A stretch of 16,996 nt of DNA from Candidatus Falkowbacteria bacterium RIFCSPLOWO2_02_FULL_45_15 (lineage in GTDB: Bacteria > Patescibacteriota > Patescibacteriia > Patescibacteriales > XYC2-FULL-47-12), in NCBI GenBank assembly GCA_001777995.1, contig MFFV01000055.1, positions 1-16,996 on the forward strand. Direction: 5' to 3'. This document shows positions 5,029 to 11,599 of this stretch, in pieces (position 1 is the first letter of the stretch; each line of letters begins with the position of its first letter). The translations under genes were made by a program, and so were the position numbers. A model generated the notes under the pieces. It did not search any database. It was not told the DNA's origin and saw nothing but the letters and a program-made list of their open reading frames with translations.

Positions 5029-7269
5029 TTAAAACCCCGAGCCCGGTATCCCACCGCCTCCGGCAGCGCCCGGCTCCATCGGGCCGGCTCCAAATTCTTC
5101 GCCGCCGCTATTTATTTCCTGCCTTCTAAAGGCGTCCGGCAGTTCAAAGTTAACATTTGACCTCGTATCCGCTTTAATACTAGGCAAATAGGTATTGGTG
5201 CCTTGCAGTTCCTGCATTATCTCCTGCAAATCTTGGCGCGTCGCGTAAGCGTCTTCCACCATCGCGATTAACTCTTCCGCGTCAAATTTCCCCTTCACGA
5301 GTTGCTGTAATTCGGCTATCTGGCTCTTCATCGTCGCTAATAAATCTTCCGCTTCGCCGGTATCCACTTTCTTTTTCTGTAAACTCTTGATTTGCGACTC
5401 AATCTTTTTAATTTCGCTCGCCGCGTTTCTTAATCCTTGAGTCACGTTAATGGCGGTTTCAATCGCCATCTGGCTGTTGCGGATGTCATCCATACCGCCG
5501 TAAAACTCGTCTTCTAATTTTTCTAACGCCGAGCCCGGGTCAGTTTTGGCTAATGTTACCACTCCCAAAAAGGCCCCTTTAATAGCCGCTACCTCTTCTT
5601 TAAAGGTGTTTAATATTTCAGTCAAATTTAATTTCTTATTTGCTTTAACTCGTGATTCAACGCGCTTAACATCTCGCTCTAATCTCTTCATGTCTCTGTC
5701 TCCTTGTCTCATCATCTGACAAAGCCGGCCTAAGTCCCCCATTCTTGGCCCCCATTCCTGCATGGTCATCCCGACGTCTTCCACATCGCCGATAATGTCT
5801 TCCAATTCATCGGCCGTTTTAGCGTCTTGAATCTTTTTAACCAAGCCGTCCGTCGCTTTTAAGGCGTTGTCCAACTCTACCGGAATGCCAACGCCGCATT
5901 TAGCCAATGTCTTTCTCATCTTCTCCACGCTTTTTTTCATCATAGTCGTGCCTTTGGAGAATTGGCTTAAACCGCGCTTCATATCCTGGAATCTGCGATC
6001 ATCCATCTTTTTCATCTCTTCTTCCGAAGGCCCGCCCGGACCCATCTGTTGTCCTTCTGGCCCCATTTGACCATTTTGCTCATTTTGCCGAAAACCTTGA
6101 TCCTTAGGACCCATCATTTGGCCTGGCTGATTATACTGGCTACACGAGCCGGGCATTTCTACGCCATTCACGCGGCAGGTTTCCTGCTGGTTTTGTTGAT
6201 TTGGCTGATTTTGTTGATTTTGTTGATAGGGTTGATTTGGTTGTTGTTGATAGGGCTGATTTTGCTGATACTGATTTTGAGAAGGACAAGGCGGCATCTG
6301 GCACCAACCGCCACCGCCGGAAGAACTCGCGCACCAAACTTGGCCGCCGGTGCAACTGCCGCCGCTAGATGGCATATTACCATTGCACGGTGAATTCATC
6401 GGCACACAAGTGCCATTACACATATACTGGTCTGAAGGACAAGAAGTGTATGATGATGGGTAGTTGTTAGTTGATGATGGACACGGTGGCATCTGGCACC
6501 AGCTGCCGCCGTTCATCGTACACGACACCTGGCCGCCGCTGCAGCTGGTTGATCCGGTGGTACCTGAAGAGGGCGGTACACTGCATCCCGAAGGACACCC
6601 GCGGGAATCATAGATCACCCATGAACCACCCTGACAACTGGGCGGAGCCGGACAGGTAGTGCCATCCGACGCAGGATAGGAACCGCCGTCTCCGGGCGGA
6701 GGAGTATAAGTCCCTCCGGGAGGAGGGGTGTAAGATCCTGAATCACCGGAAGGCGGCGGGGTGTAAGATCCTGAATCTCCAGGAGGTGGCGGAGGCGGGC
6801 TTTCCTGCGCTAACTTAATTCCCAATACCGCTGAAGTCGGCGCAAAGGCATAAGTAATTTTTGTTTTATTGGATAAAGGATTTTCCTCTAAGGAAATGGT
6901 TACTTCATCCTCGCCTTTTAAATAAGTTAATTGCGTGCCGGTATTTTCTAATTCTTCCCAGCCTTTGGCGGATAAGTCTTGGGCGTAAAAAGCGGCAACC
7001 TGGCTGGCAGAGACCGCCGCCCGATAATTTACCTGCTCACTGGGAGCAAAAGTAATTCGCTGCGCTCCCGGATAAAGCGCTACTCCGGTTTTGGCTAACG
7101 CCGCACTCGCGCTCACGCCGGTATATTCTTCCAGCGCCGCCGGCAGGCCAATCTTAGCTATGGTGTTATAGGCCTCTTTATAAATATTGGCGCTTTGCAA
7201 ATATACTCCGCCGGCTAAGAATCCTAGCCCTAAAAGGAGTATAAGTAAAATTAAATCTTTTTGCTTCAT
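5029..7269 (-). CDS. Large exported modular protein: Pro-rich, Cys-rich repeats, Gln/Asn tract, coiled coil
   Basis: A 746-aa protein I cannot name. Residues about 5-24 are a hydrophobic signal or anchor. Residues 60-150 form a compact domain with YPGAQRI and VAAFYAQDLSAKGWEEL, a pattern seen in small bacterial envelope domains. Residues 157-200 are proline-rich, with 11-residue repeats (PPPSGDSGSYT). Residues 206-375 are cysteine-rich and contain two related units (SCSGGQVSCTMNGGSWCQMPPCPS at 242-265; SCTGGQVWCASSSGGGGWCQMPPCPS at 305-330) plus a CPSDQYMCNGTC unit, suggesting disulfides outside the cell. Residues 331-365 are Gln/Asn-rich. Residues about 415-690 are long, charged and helical, with coiled-coil character. 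The tail is glycine-rich. It has a long leader and its own terminator, so it is probably monocistronic. Adhesion, attachment-structure or cell-surface scaffold roles are possible but not shown. Confidence 0.85.
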   Translation of the reverse strand: MKQKDLILLILLLGLGFLAGGVYLQSANIYKEAYNTIAKIGLPAALEEYTGVSASAALAKTGVALYPGAQRITFAPSEQVNYRAAVSASQVAAFYAQDLSAKGWEELENTGTQLTYLKGEDEVTISLEENPLSNKTKITYAFAPTSAVLGIKLAQESPPPPPPGDSGSYTPPPSGDSGSYTPPPGGTYTPPPGDGGSYPASDGTTCPAPPSCQGGSWVIYDSRGCPSGCSVPPSSGTTGSTSCSGGQVSCTMNGGSWCQMPPCPSSTNNYPSSYTSCPSDQYMCNGTCVPMNSPCNGNMPSSGGSCTGGQVWCASSSGGGGWCQMPPCPSQNQYQQNQPYQQQPNQPYQQNQQNQPNQQNQQETCRVNGVEMPGSCSQYNQPGQMMGPKDQGFRQNEQNGQMGPEGQQMGPGGPSEEEMKKMDDRRFQDMKRGLSQFSKGTTMMKKSVEKMRKTLAKCGVGIPVELDNALKATDGLVKKIQDAKTADELEDIIGDVEDVGMTMQEWGPRMGDLGRLCQMMRQGDRDMKRLERDVKRVESRVKANKKLNLTEILNTFKEEVAAIKGAFLGVVTLAKTDPGSALEKLEDEFYGGMDDIRNSQMAIETAINVTQGLRNAASEIKKIESQIKSLQKKKVDTGEAEDLLATMKSQIAELQQLVKGKFDAEELIAMVEDAYATRQDLQEIMQELQGTNTYLPSIKADTRSNVNFELPDAFRRQEINSGGEEFGAGPMEPGAAGGGGIPGSGF

Positions 7270-7487
7270 ATGTATAAATTTTTTTACCCAGCAAATGTTG
7301 TTTTAACCGACCTTTTGTTAATTCAATTTGCCCGGATAAAATAAAAAAAACCCTAAGTAAGGCTTATTTATTATAATAAACTTTATTTAACTTTATAAAA
7401 TTGGATGGGGTCAATTTTACCAAGTCTGACATTGCTTAATTGTTTTATTATTCTTGAATAACAAAATTTAATTTAACGATTATTTTT
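7270..7487 (-). other. Long AT-rich 5' leader of the 746-aa protein gene
   Basis: If the promoter at 7488-7516 is used, the transcript has about 212 nt before the ATG at 7269. The region holds no open frame worth calling and no Shine-Dalgarno site at the ATG. It contains a palindromic TTATTATAATAA (7369-7380) and a second, weaker promoter-like pair (TTGACC, 18 nt, TTAAAT). I do not recognise a riboswitch. Confidence 0.4.
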
Positions 7488-7516
7488 ATTATACCATTTT
7501 TTTTCATAACCAACAA
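7488..7516 (-). promoter_or_regulatory. Promoter for the 746-aa protein gene
   Basis: On the minus strand TTGTTG (7516-7511), 17 nt, TATAAT (7493-7488). A perfect DnaA-box sequence TTATCCACA (7522-7530) lies six bases upstream of the -35. Confidence 0.6.
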
Positions 7517-7589
7517 ATAACTTATCCACAACTATTAAAAACCTCTGCGGCAGTACCCACAGGGAGTTACTTTAAACTTAATTTAATCA

Positions 7590-7624
7590 TAAAAAAAGAC
7601 CCCGCACACTACTGCACGAGGTCT
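7590..7624 (-). terminator. Rho-independent terminator after the 220-aa gene
   Basis: On the minus strand AGACCTCGTGCA pairs with TGTGCGGGGTCT (7624-7597) around a GTAG loop, a 12-bp stem with three G-U pairs, followed by seven T. It lies about 50 nt past the stop codon at 7675. Confidence 0.85.
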
Positions 7625-7674
7625 GTAATTGCAATTTCCAAGGGCTAAGTTCCAAAGGAACAAAGCATAAAGTA

Positions 7675-8337
7675 TTAACTTGCACAGCCCGCCAAAAGGT
7701 AGGCGGCATCCCGGTCGCGGCCGAGCCCGTGGCAACCCCAGTACCACCTACCGCCGTCGTCCCGATGGAAATAAAGCACACTGCGGATACCGCTCGGGCT
7801 GCGAATAACGAGGCCGAAGAAAGCGAAAAACTTGATGCCTCTACTACGATAAAGATCCTCAAGTGCGCTGTTTTCCCCGTTGGCTTGGTAATTAAGCCAA
7901 AGGCCCAGAAAAACGTTACCGCCGAAACGGATAAGATCCGATTTTTCTTTCAGGCGATGGAGTTTTTCTTCACCGGTGATTGATTGCTCGCTTTCCTTAA
8001 GGCAAGTCTCAAAAAGAAATTTGGTAATTTCAACTTGAGAGAGCGTCAACGAGCGCGGATCAATATCTTCCTCGCCCCAAAGGCCGTCGTCATCAATCGG
8101 ACCTTTCCAAACAGTCCAGCCTTTGCCGAGGAATTCGGAGGGGTTGAAAGGATGGGCCTGAATAATGGACATCATAAGCTCTTGTAAAAACAACTCTTGC
8201 ATTCGCTCGCCCTTTCCTGCCCAATATAAAGCGCGTTCCGGGCCGAGCTTATCGGCAATCAAAACCAATGCCTTCGTTGCCGCTCCTAAAAATTCTGCTC
8301 GCTGACCAGGTGTTAGGGCTGTTTCATGTTCTGACAT
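7675..8337 (-). CDS. Conserved-looking hypothetical protein, 220 aa
   Basis: A soluble protein with no signal or membrane span. Distinct stretches are LGKGWTVWKGPIDDDGLWGEEDIDPRSL (70-97), LSQVEITKFLFETCLKESEQSITGEEKLHRLK (99-130), RFGGNVFLGLWLNYQANGE, and a C-terminus rich in aromatics and glycine (FHRDDGGRWYWGCHGLG). I believe similar proteins of unknown function are common in Candidate Phyla Radiation genomes, but this is memory. No catalytic motif is evident. The start ATG at 8337 has AAAGG about 13 nt upstream. The gene has its own promoter, a palindrome at the very start of its mRNA, and its own terminator. It diverges from the flavocytochrome gene, with which it may share regulation. 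Codon use looks somewhat more GC-balanced than its neighbours. Confidence 0.8.
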   Translation of the reverse strand: MSEHETALTPGQRAEFLGAATKALVLIADKLGPERALYWAGKGERMQELFLQELMMSIIQAHPFNPSEFLGKGWTVWKGPIDDDGLWGEEDIDPRSLTLSQVEITKFLFETCLKESEQSITGEEKLHRLKEKSDLIRFGGNVFLGLWLNYQANGENSALEDLYRSRGIKFFAFFGLVIRSPSGIRSVLYFHRDDGGRWYWGCHGLGRDRDAAYLLAGCAS

Positions 8338-8381
8338 GACTGTTCCCTGCCTTTCTTTGATTGATTTTTATGGTACGAAAT

Positions 8382-8397
8382 GCTATCTTAAGATAGC
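8382..8397. promoter_or_regulatory. 16-bp perfect palindrome, candidate operator or 5' mRNA hairpin
   Basis: GCTATCTTAAGATAGC abuts the -35 box of the plus-strand promoter (8398) and occupies about +1 to +16 of the minus-strand transcript. A dimeric repressor bound here could affect both genes. As RNA it would form a 6-bp stem with a UUAA loop at the 5' end. Confidence 0.6.
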
Positions 8398-8426
8398 TTG
8401 AACAGCATAGCAAATTTATATAAAAT
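8398..8426 (+). promoter_or_regulatory. Promoter for the flavocytochrome gene (near-leaderless)
   Basis: TTGAAC (8398-8403), 17 nt, TAAAAT (8421-8426). The predicted start is about 8433, three bases before the ATG at 8436. No Shine-Dalgarno site precedes that ATG. Confidence 0.55.
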
Positions 8427-8431
8427 GTCAA
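8404..8431 (-). promoter_or_regulatory. Promoter for the 220-aa gene
   Basis: On the minus strand TTGACA (8431-8426), 16 nt, TATGCT (8409-8404). It is interleaved with the plus-strand promoter, so the two polymerases could not bind together. Confidence 0.6.
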
Positions 8432-8435
8432 TTAT

Positions 8436-9770
8436 ATGCAACAAAAAAAATTTTACCCATTGCTTTTCTCTCTGCTAATTATCGCTAACCTTGCTTATAT
8501 CACTTATTTTTGGCTGCATACTTCCGGCCCGGCCTTGCTTGCGGGCGGCAACGCTGCTTTAATCGCGCTCGGACGCGCGAGCGGTCTCTACGGCGCTTTT
8601 TTAATACTGTTGCAATTTTTGCTTATCGGTCGGATAAAGTGGCTGGAAGTTTGGATTGGTTTAGACAAACTCTCGCGCCTGCATCATTATAACGGTTTGC
8701 TCGCGATAATTTTTATTATCCTGCATCCTTTGCTGTTGCTTGTTGGCTACGCCGCCGCGCATAATTATACTTTTACCCGACAATTAATTGATTTCGTCTT
8801 ACATTGGGGAAATGTGGCGCAGGCCATCATTGGCTTTCTTTTATTAATCGGCGTTGTCATTATTTCTCTGCATATTGTCCGGCAAAAACTCCCCTATGAA
8901 AACTGGTATTTTACGCATTTATTAACTTACGCCGCGGTAATACTCGCGTTCGGCCACCAGCTTAATGTCGGTACCGACTTGCAATATCCGCCGGCCGCCA
9001 TCTATTGGTGGCTGCTGTATGTTTTTGTCTTTGGCAATTTTATTTTATTTCGCTTCTGCCAGCCGCTTTATCAGCTTTGGCGGCGCCGCTTTTATGTCGC
9101 GGCCATCACCCGCGAAACGGCCGATGCCATTTCTATTTACATCAAAGGAAAAAATTTAACAAAATTTAAAATCGCCGCCGGCCAATTTATCATCGTCCGC
9201 TTTTTAGCCAAAAATTTTTTCTGGCAGGCGCATCCTTTTTCTCTTTCCTGCGCGCCCAACGGAGAATATTTGCGTTTAACGATAAAGCAATCGGGCGATT
9301 TTACCCGCTCGTTAGAAAACTTGCCCGTCAACACGAAAGCATTGATTGACGGGCCGCATGGTGTTTTTACCGCGCGCTTTGCCCGGCGAAAAAAATTTCT
9401 TTTTATTGCCGGCGGCGTAGGAATCACTCCTGTTTTTTCCTTAATTGAAGACTTGGCGCGCCAAAATATCACCGACATTAAACTGCTTTACAGCAACCGT
9501 TCGGCGCAAAATATAATTTTCCAAAAAGACTTGGCTGAACTGGCTCAACGCTACGGCATCGCGGTCGCCCACACTATCACTGGCGACCAGTCCTGGAGCG
9601 GCGAGCGGGGGAAAATTGACCGCGCCAAATTACTGCGGCTGGTGCCTGATTGGTTAGAGCGGGAAACATATCTTTGCGGGCCAAAAGGCATGTTGCGCGG
9701 TCTGAAACAAATGCTGTTGGCAATGGGATTTCCCAAGCGGCGTTTGCATTATGAAGAATTTTCGTTTTAA
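8436..9770 (+). CDS. Ferric reductase/NADPH-oxidase-like transmembrane flavocytochrome
   Basis: A 444-aa protein. Residues 1-210 contain about six membrane helices of the ferric-reductase-like domain. Histidine pairs H84/H97 and H161/H174, both 13 residues apart on neighbouring helices, suit two stacked b-type hemes. Residues 215-444 form a cytoplasmic ferredoxin-reductase-like module: FAD site HPFSLS (266-271), FKIAAGQF before it, nicotinamide site GGVGITP (326-332) and YLCGPKGM (412-419). Electrons would pass from NAD(P)H through FAD and the hemes across the membrane to an acceptor such as ferric iron, oxygen or another outer acceptor; sequence alone does not decide which. All cofactor motifs are intact. 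It has its own promoter, and a 75-bp repeat begins at the base after the stop. Nearby bcp, nfo and msrB suggest a redox-stress setting. Confidence 0.9.
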   Translation: MQQKKFYPLLFSLLIIANLAYITYFWLHTSGPALLAGGNAALIALGRASGLYGAFLILLQFLLIGRIKWLEVWIGLDKLSRLHHYNGLLAIIFIILHPLLLLVGYAAAHNYTFTRQLIDFVLHWGNVAQAIIGFLLLIGVVIISLHIVRQKLPYENWYFTHLLTYAAVILAFGHQLNVGTDLQYPPAAIYWWLLYVFVFGNFILFRFCQPLYQLWRRRFYVAAITRETADAISIYIKGKNLTKFKIAAGQFIIVRFLAKNFFWQAHPFSLSCAPNGEYLRLTIKQSGDFTRSLENLPVNTKALIDGPHGVFTARFARRKKFLFIAGGVGITPVFSLIEDLARQNITDIKLLYSNRSAQNIIFQKDLAELAQRYGIAVAHTITGDQSWSGERGKIDRAKLLRLVPDWLERETYLCGPKGMLRGLKQMLLAMGFPKRRLHYEEFSF

Positions 9771-9845
9771 ATCCAAACGCCTTCAGCGCGGGGTATTCCC
9801 CCACAACAATATTTTGTGTGGGGGTATTCTGGAAGGTGTATGGAT
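9771..9845 (+). repeat. 75-bp inverted-repeat element, copy 2
   Basis: It begins ATCCAAACGCCTTC and ends GAAGGTGTATGGAT, imperfect terminal inverted repeats matching in 12 of 14 positions. The centre is a hairpin between CCCCCACA (9798-9805) and TGTGGGGG (9817-9824). It starts at the base after the flavocytochrome stop and ends four bases before the nfo stop, filling the whole gap between convergent genes. No protein coding. Confidence 0.9.
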
Positions 9846-9849
9846 AAAT

Positions 9850-10695
9850 CTACTTGCAACAGCTCTTCAATATTTCAATATTGCGGGCATCCGGCCCCTC
9901 GTCTTTAAACCCGGGCACTTCTAAAATCCACGGCATAGTTTTCATCCTGCTGTCTTTAGCTAAATTTTTAAAACCGGCTAAACCGATATGGCCCTCGCCG
10001 ATATTGGCGTGCCGGTCGTGATGCGAGTTAGCGGGAGTTTTAGAATCGTTTATGTGCCAAGCGACAACATCTTTAAAACCAATGTGTTTATCCAGCTCGT
10101 CCAAAAACTTTTTTACTTTTGCCGGCGCGTATTCGTCAATCATTCCGGCTTCAAAAGCGTGCGCGGTATCAATGCAAACGCGCACGCGGTTAGATTTTAC
10201 TTTTTTTAAAACCGCTCCGATTTCTTCCGCCGTGTCGCCGATGCTGTTTCCTCCGCCCGCCGTATTTTCCATCACCAGCCACGCCTTGCCCGGCACACTT
10301 TTCAAAACTTCTTTCATGCCGGCGACGGTTTGCGCAATGGCTCGCTCGCGCGCGCTGTCTTTGCCCGAACCGATGTGAAAAATCAGCCCCTGCGCGCCGA
10401 CTAATTCGGCAATCCGCAAATGACCGGCTAAATTTTTTATTGATTGCGCGCGGACATAGCCGTTGGGGCTGGCTAAATTCACTAAATACGCCGCGTGCAA
10501 AAAAACCGGCCCCAGGCCGCTTTGTTTTAACCCTTCTTGATATTTTTTAACTTCTTCCGCTGCGGGCGTTTTTACTTCATAGGTGCGAGGCGACGAGCCA
10601 AAAATTTGGATGCAACTCGCGCCGATTTTGGTCGCGTTCTCAATTGCTTTATGCAGCCCGCCCGCGGCAGACACATGCGCGCCGATTATAGGCAT
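9850..10695 (-). CDS. nfo: Endonuclease IV (AP endonuclease)
   Basis: A 281-aa enzyme, the usual length, that cuts the DNA backbone 5' to abasic sites and removes 3' blocking groups left by oxidative damage. All nine ligands of the trinuclear zinc centre can be placed: H67, H107, E143, D176, H179, H214, D227, H229 and E259, within HAAYLVNLASP, FHIGSG, MENTAGGG, CIDTAHAFEAG, HINDSKTPANSHHDRHANIGEGHIG and ILEVPG. The gene follows bcp by 11 nt on the same strand, so a bcp-nfo operon for peroxide removal and repair of oxidised DNA is likely. No Shine-Dalgarno site is seen before the ATG. Confidence 0.96.
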   Translation of the reverse strand: MPIIGAHVSAAGGLHKAIENATKIGASCIQIFGSSPRTYEVKTPAAEEVKKYQEGLKQSGLGPVFLHAAYLVNLASPNGYVRAQSIKNLAGHLRIAELVGAQGLIFHIGSGKDSARERAIAQTVAGMKEVLKSVPGKAWLVMENTAGGGNSIGDTAEEIGAVLKKVKSNRVRVCIDTAHAFEAGMIDEYAPAKVKKFLDELDKHIGFKDVVAWHINDSKTPANSHHDRHANIGEGHIGLAGFKNLAKDSRMKTMPWILEVPGFKDEGPDARNIEILKSCCK

Positions 10696-10706
10696 AAATA
10701 AAATTT

Positions 10707-11183
10707 TTAATTTTTAATTTTTAAAAAATCCCAATCCGCCAACACTTCCGCCGCGTGCTCTTCCGGCTCAACCTCTTCGTATATTTTTAAAACTCTTCCC
10801 TGCTTGTCAATTAAAAACGACGTTCGTTTGGTGCCCAAATATTCCCGTCCCATAAATTTTTTCTTGCCCCAAACGCCGTACGCCTTGACGACTGTTTTGT
10901 CTTCATCCGCGAGCAAGGTAAAAGGCAATTTATATTTGGCCGCGAATTTCTGATGACTGGCGACAGTGTCAACGCTTACGCCCAAAACCACGATGCCGGC
11001 TCGTTTAAATTCAGCCCCGGCGTCGCGAATGGCGCAAGCCTCCTTGGTACAGCCCGGCGTGTTGTCTTTCGGATAAAAATAGAGCAAAACGTTTTTGCCT
11101 TTATAATCTGGCAACCGATGCGTTTGGCCGTTTTGATCCAGCAAAGCAAAAGTTGGGGCGCTAGAATTTATTTTAATTTTCAT
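10707..11183 (-). CDS. bcp: Thioredoxin-dependent peroxiredoxin, BCP/PrxQ type
   Basis: A 158-aa cytoplasmic enzyme that reduces hydrogen and organic peroxides. The motif YPKDNTPGCTKEACAIRD carries the peroxidatic C45 and the resolving C50, five residues apart, as in the atypical 2-Cys PrxQ group. The conserved arginine lies in GTKRTSFLIDKQG (117-129). GVSVDTVASHQKFAAKYKLPF is also typical. Length matches the family. It is the first gene of a likely bcp-nfo operon. It diverges from a 58-aa gene across about 75 nt that contains a 12-bp palindrome. Confidence 0.96.
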   Translation of the reverse strand: MKIKINSSAPTFALLDQNGQTHRLPDYKGKNVLLYFYPKDNTPGCTKEACAIRDAGAEFKRAGIVVLGVSVDTVASHQKFAAKYKLPFTLLADEDKTVVKAYGVWGKKKFMGREYLGTKRTSFLIDKQGRVLKIYEEVEPEEHAAEVLADWDFLKIKN

Positions 11184-11186
11184 ATA

Positions 11187-11219
11187 TTGACTTCTTATTT
11201 TATATTTGCTAAATTTAGC
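11187..11219 (+). promoter_or_regulatory. Promoter of the 58-aa gene, with overlapping 12-bp palindrome
   Basis: TTGACT (11187-11192), 17 nt, TAAATT (11210-11215). The -10 box lies inside the perfect palindrome GCTAAATTTAGC (11208-11219), which could be an operator shared with the divergent bcp. The -10 is weak. Confidence 0.4.
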
Positions 11220-11258
11220 TTAAAGTTATTCAAAATCTAAAATTTGGAGGTTGAGGAA

Positions 11259-11435
11259 ATGAAAAAATTAAGCTCTTTCATAAAGCCAGCAGCAAAACGC
11301 CAAAAGGCATCCGATGAACGGCCAAAAATTACTGGCCGGGAAATAACTCGTATCTTGGAACATCGGCCCCTGCGATGTAAGAAAGATGTCTCCACTATGA
11401 AAATAATTCTCACCTCCCCTTATAATTTGGGATAA
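11259..11435 (+). CDS. Small basic protein, 58 aa, hypothetical
   Basis: The frame MKKLSSFIKPAAKRQK... ends in SPYNLG. It is rich in Lys and Arg, has no membrane span, and includes ITGREITRILEHRPLRCKKD, which could form a short helix. I do not recognise it. The ATG at 11259 is chosen over an in-frame TTG at 11244 because GGAGG (11246-11250) lies eight bases before it, one of only two clear Shine-Dalgarno sites in the window. A promoter-like pair is upstream and a good plus-strand hairpin terminator is downstream at 11564, so it looks like a complete transcription unit. A short length and lack of family match leave some doubt. Confidence 0.55.
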   Translation: MKKLSSFIKPAAKRQKASDERPKITGREITRILEHRPLRCKKDVSTMKIILTSPYNLG

Positions 11436-11452
11436 AAAGAAAAAAATAATAA

Positions 11453-11527
11453 ATCCAAACGCCTTCACCGCTGGGCATTCCTCCACACCAAAATTTGGTG
11501 TGGGGGTATTCTGGAAGGTGTATGGAT
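11453..11527 (+). repeat. 75-bp inverted-repeat element, copy 3
   Basis: Same length, orientation and ends as the copy at 9771 (ATCCAAACGCCTTC ... GAAGGTGTATGGAT). The internal hairpin is perfect: CCACACCAAA (11483-11492), a single central base, TTTGGTGTGG (11494-11503). GGGCATTC and GGGTATTC flank the hairpin as near direct repeats. It lies between the 58-aa gene and the convergent PEBP gene. Confidence 0.9.
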
Positions 11528-11563
11528 AAACCGCTCTTTTATTCAATCAACACTCCCTATCGC

Positions 11564-11599
11564 GTCTTGGGTTTCTACCCCAAGACTTTTTATTTTCTC
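11564..11599 (+). terminator. Plus-strand terminator for the 58-aa gene unit
   Basis: GTCTTGGG (11564-11571) pairs with CCCAAGAC (11579-11586) around a 7-nt loop, followed by TTTTTATTTT. The T tract reaches into the last codons of the convergent PEBP gene. Only the plus strand has the T run. Confidence 0.75.

Noticed and set aside
6049..6393. Plus-strand frame that looks like a hydrophobic membrane protein
   Set aside because: It is antisense to the Gln/Asn-rich repeat of the 746-aa protein; the Leu/Ile run comes from reading CAA/AAT repeats backwards.
7522..7530. Perfect DnaA box in an AT-rich gap, possible replication origin
   Set aside because: Only one box, no dnaA or dnaN nearby, and gene direction does not switch around it.
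11244..11258. TTG start for the small plus-strand gene
   Set aside because: The TTG overlaps the GGAGG site; the ATG at 11259 is correctly spaced from it.
680..11527. CRISPR-like array formed by the repeated 75-bp elements
   Set aside because: Copies are kilobases apart with inverted-repeat ends, no regular spacers and no cas genes.
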